From NCBI RefSeq assembly GCF_021021555.1, contig NZ_JAINWA010000003.1:806001-870000 (forward strand): DNA of 64,000 nucleotides. Reading direction: 5' to 3'. Positions 63,901 to 64,000 of this stretch are shown one piece after another. Position 1 is the first letter of the stretch, and the number at the start of each line of letters is the position of its first letter. The notes under the pieces are model-generated. The model was given only the letters and a program-made list of their open reading frames with translations, ran no database searches and was not told where the DNA came from. This stretch comes from Teretinema zuelzerae. Lineage in GTDB: Bacteria > Spirochaetota > Spirochaetia > Treponematales > Treponemataceae. The position numbers were made by a program, and so were the translations under genes.

Positions 63901-64000
63901 CGCTGCCGCTCCACAGGTACCGAAGTGCCGGGTCTGCCGCGGCAGGCTCGGAGGCGGCGGCGCTTTCGGTGGAACCGCTTGTCACGGTTCCCGAGCTGTC
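57971..64000 (-). CDS. Giant surface-type protein with bacterial Ig-like repeats (5' end outside window)
   Basis: At least 2010 residues; the reading frame is open through the window edge and the apparent first Met/Val is internal. It is made of beta-sandwich modules separated by LDTTSPTV-like linkers (LDTTAPTF, RDSTPPAI, LDTTRPND, LDKTSPGK, LDATPPVV), as in Big/Ig-like domains of bacterial adhesins. Ser, Thr, Gly and Ala dominate and Cys is rare. The last 200 residues leave the Ig pattern and are helical, with no obvious sorting signal or membrane anchor. A 1.07-kb internal duplication is visible. Likely extracellular; function unknown. Confidence 0.88.
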   Translation of the reverse strand, partial: DSSGTVTSGSTESAAASEPAAADPALRYLWSGSGVNGSSSSAVAAKPFTLANGSKYQIKTAFADAAGNEGDSGTAASFTVSLDQTSPVFSALTAGLGTEVVHHSKRYGKTPSMQFTPSDGLNGSGVRAWKVDSSNAVYSLASSVLDDALTGDNWNLYGSGAVNGTAKFSSILSQNTAVKGYIHLMDFAGNHSTRDLDSAGTNSFVLDTTSPTVSAVVERIDGMGFPGAANFTTTRTVRIKLSITETGVGVKTLTLAGPYTVTAVTPPSGAQVSSISADGKTITFTSTDNLPAGTAFTVELAATLDAGDGLKAFSVAAADALRNNGGAAGTGSIYLDEANPVITGFDLASVDFTSGGGTRFVNTRNRTLDLAGTDGTSGLYKRKLSGDFATVADASWGTAPAPSAATSKTESVPISLTAGDGEKSIDLEISDWSGRTASQSWPVTLDTTAPTFNTAVQTTAGVPLYSKPFSTIAATALALNDYSYTGGATHPSFKLVLSGASDGSGSEIASTAYALYRKSASGTETAIGSSSSIVLDESGNGSATIVLPASADTTFTLSGQYFAEITVPDNVGNVVVHRVGHVYDQRKPVITAVECTNAAGTSYRYEGGRYWLSNTDVLYIRARATDRPSEDPDGSGIVKVYEFIKLGGTGDYVQSDSPVSEVASGDIFTKSYAPENSTNDTQMYFTFEDAMGNVSDASNVLVFSRDSTPPAISGLTATSATSDVKAGFTPSPSVTASFTFTETASGLSELTFTGVNVSSATFVWDGTTYDGTKLDRTATKLSVKDGQTLPIGISQTVTISGMTLTDTAADGAKTVTVALRDSANNSDAGSVGSSSIGLDTTRPNDPVITPTLPANAYLFSAGRYYVPSDTNFNVVLGNAGDTGTNPSGFRSYGYTIDSGTETWTVDNAETPTVEVSAVAENVWKVYSFSERDWVGNRNATPVVLELNLDKTSPGKPTLSAHAAGTGEFINPNTEGTANETWFTANDTITFALGGGSDSGSLLKHFKAVWNNGGTPTDVTGTTSGVTLTATGTATEYAFYAVDNVGNTSLACEKKVTLRKDDDVPALGAGLVFTPVANTWVDEDTATNTVYVKSGSLGFTVTDSGVGSGLYAFTATSTAPIDWGSLAWTHNTPVTVNISDVISASAAQAVWLHVKDDTGRVLPGVRLQNTDSSDVWRLDATPPVVDATHVLSGTPSAGSAHSGTALFTAGAFPKLTYKLADSYAITGLAVAAGAADISGFSTTSSPGVRPSGISVDLSTTDSTKIYVFDKVGNYAEVAVQYVHDEANPSITTGPTFSATTGTLAGGGSGATLACYGQGFTTTFAASDALSDVVSYAVSTAADAASVATANSIDGGSATNGWNAWNGASRTVDFTSLVETTPTAVYLYVKDGVGNILQKQLSYDATYTKWAKDSNAPSVTTGPAFTPAEHTWMYEASNVVYIKDGTFSFTPSDGGAGSGLWLIATSTTAPTTANWTAASSADQTWTSGTAKTGIAIPSSVTTSGSTSLYIHLKDAVGLTSSSEIINTGTGDKWQKDLSAPVVDSTHKLSGTPATGTTHSGTALFATGAPPTLTYRLADRYDVSSLAVASGASDISGFSTTATPSALPTGTSVILVTADSTKIYVFDKVGNYAEVAVTYTPDTTPPAFASWSSSDTTDDWKITSSMVSSTTDVAVGQYKKYTDTGWTSLSAYNELTGLAYDTLYRMSITDAVGNEAQVFFKASYVDSTHTLTRVNHPMNWSWNSGAGIVSGLSLAGASSGTNTVVGGAATGTVATGTSTITGVTAAGNYTLVLTDAKAKTLTLSYTLTTGPAAVALYTGAGAVNESVIGARFAAAEKENGAYLARAYKEAIADEGKAAALWTEKPAVFTRRASTESTNGSAAEAQLRTAQDVRSVQPNALFVPVMPERDATDTVVRNAQNSGISARHAASLARFKQNSEQRAASRAIVKTGSNTLMRNTVWDAEDGENGDFVKKTSNFTEYRILDDNPLLMGVYSYMKRRGFDPAGLMDFTL
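59099..60830. repeat. Intragenic duplicated module in the Ig-like gene
   Basis: The blocks at about 59099-59780 and 60167-60830 encode the same module twice, including near-identical KIYVFDKVGNYAEVAV and LSGTP/HSGTALF segments, about 1068 nt (356 codons) apart. Confidence 0.8.

Overview
The window reads as chromosomal DNA of a fairly GC-rich spirochaete, most likely a Treponema relative. The case rests on several points. There are loose-lipobox lipoproteins, a SpoVG-IspE pair, an RpoS-like sigma factor behind a sigma-54 promoter, a GldF/GldG-type ABC exporter, a CHASE2 cyclase, and several genes that match only spirochaete-style proteins of unknown function. This is inference from gene content; no species is claimed.

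Layout. 1-1835 (+): the tail of an unknown gene and a DUF115 protein. 1865-11447 (-): lepA, an HtrA-like lipoprotein protease, a large secreted protein with Asp-rich loops, ftsH, tilS, rplY and tRNA-Gln(UUG). 11527-18238: spoVG and ispE, a tiny Asp/Glu-rich protein (+), then the rsfS-LCP-yqeK-nadD-obg and rpmA-prp-rplU blocks. 18367-25002 (-): argS, pgeF, a spirochaete protein of unknown function, a chemoreceptor, tRNA-Glu and tRNA-Gln(CUG). 25052-28705 (-): apt, tsaD, a divergent polysaccharide deacetylase with a 19-codon Lys-rich leader ORF, and the sigma factor. 28989-36827 (-): M20 peptidase, galE, an ABC-F protein, an SH3 lipoprotein and an MFS-HEAT fusion. 36851-42013: pepF, recQ, hisH, hisF. 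42018-42356: a 19-bp minisatellite. 42364-46770 (-): a GldF/G-type ABC system. 47057-54627: queD, then a peptidoglycan block (murE, ddl, a DapF-like protein lacking both catalytic Cys, murD with a frameshift) with a FecR-domain gene inserted. 54651-64000: a CHASE2-cyclase, a small secreted protein and a giant Ig-like repeat protein that runs off the window.

How the genes work together. Much of the window is core housekeeping: ribosome assembly and translation quality (lepA, rplY, rsfS, obg, rpmA, rplU, prp, tilS, tsaD, argS), membrane and periplasmic proteolysis (ftsH, HtrA-like), and cell-wall precursor synthesis. Genes in operons are tightly coupled, with many 1-4 nt start/stop overlaps.

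Main findings. First, a recurring promoter layout: a sigma-70-type -10 box ends only 6-11 nt before a start codon that has no Shine-Dalgarno sequence (lepA, ispE, apt, the deacetylase leader ORF, the MFS-HEAT gene, queD, murE, fecR). This predicts many leaderless mRNAs. Second, a near-consensus -24/-12 promoter with an upstream palindrome drives the RpoS-like sigma gene, recalling the RpoN-RpoS cascade of Borrelia. Third, homopolymer-linked frame breaks occur in murD (G6) and at the deacetylase start (A7). Fourth, there is a DapF-like pseudo-enzyme, a 19-bp minisatellite seeded from a hairpin arm, and a Prp protease whose usual substrate L27 has no cleavable extension.
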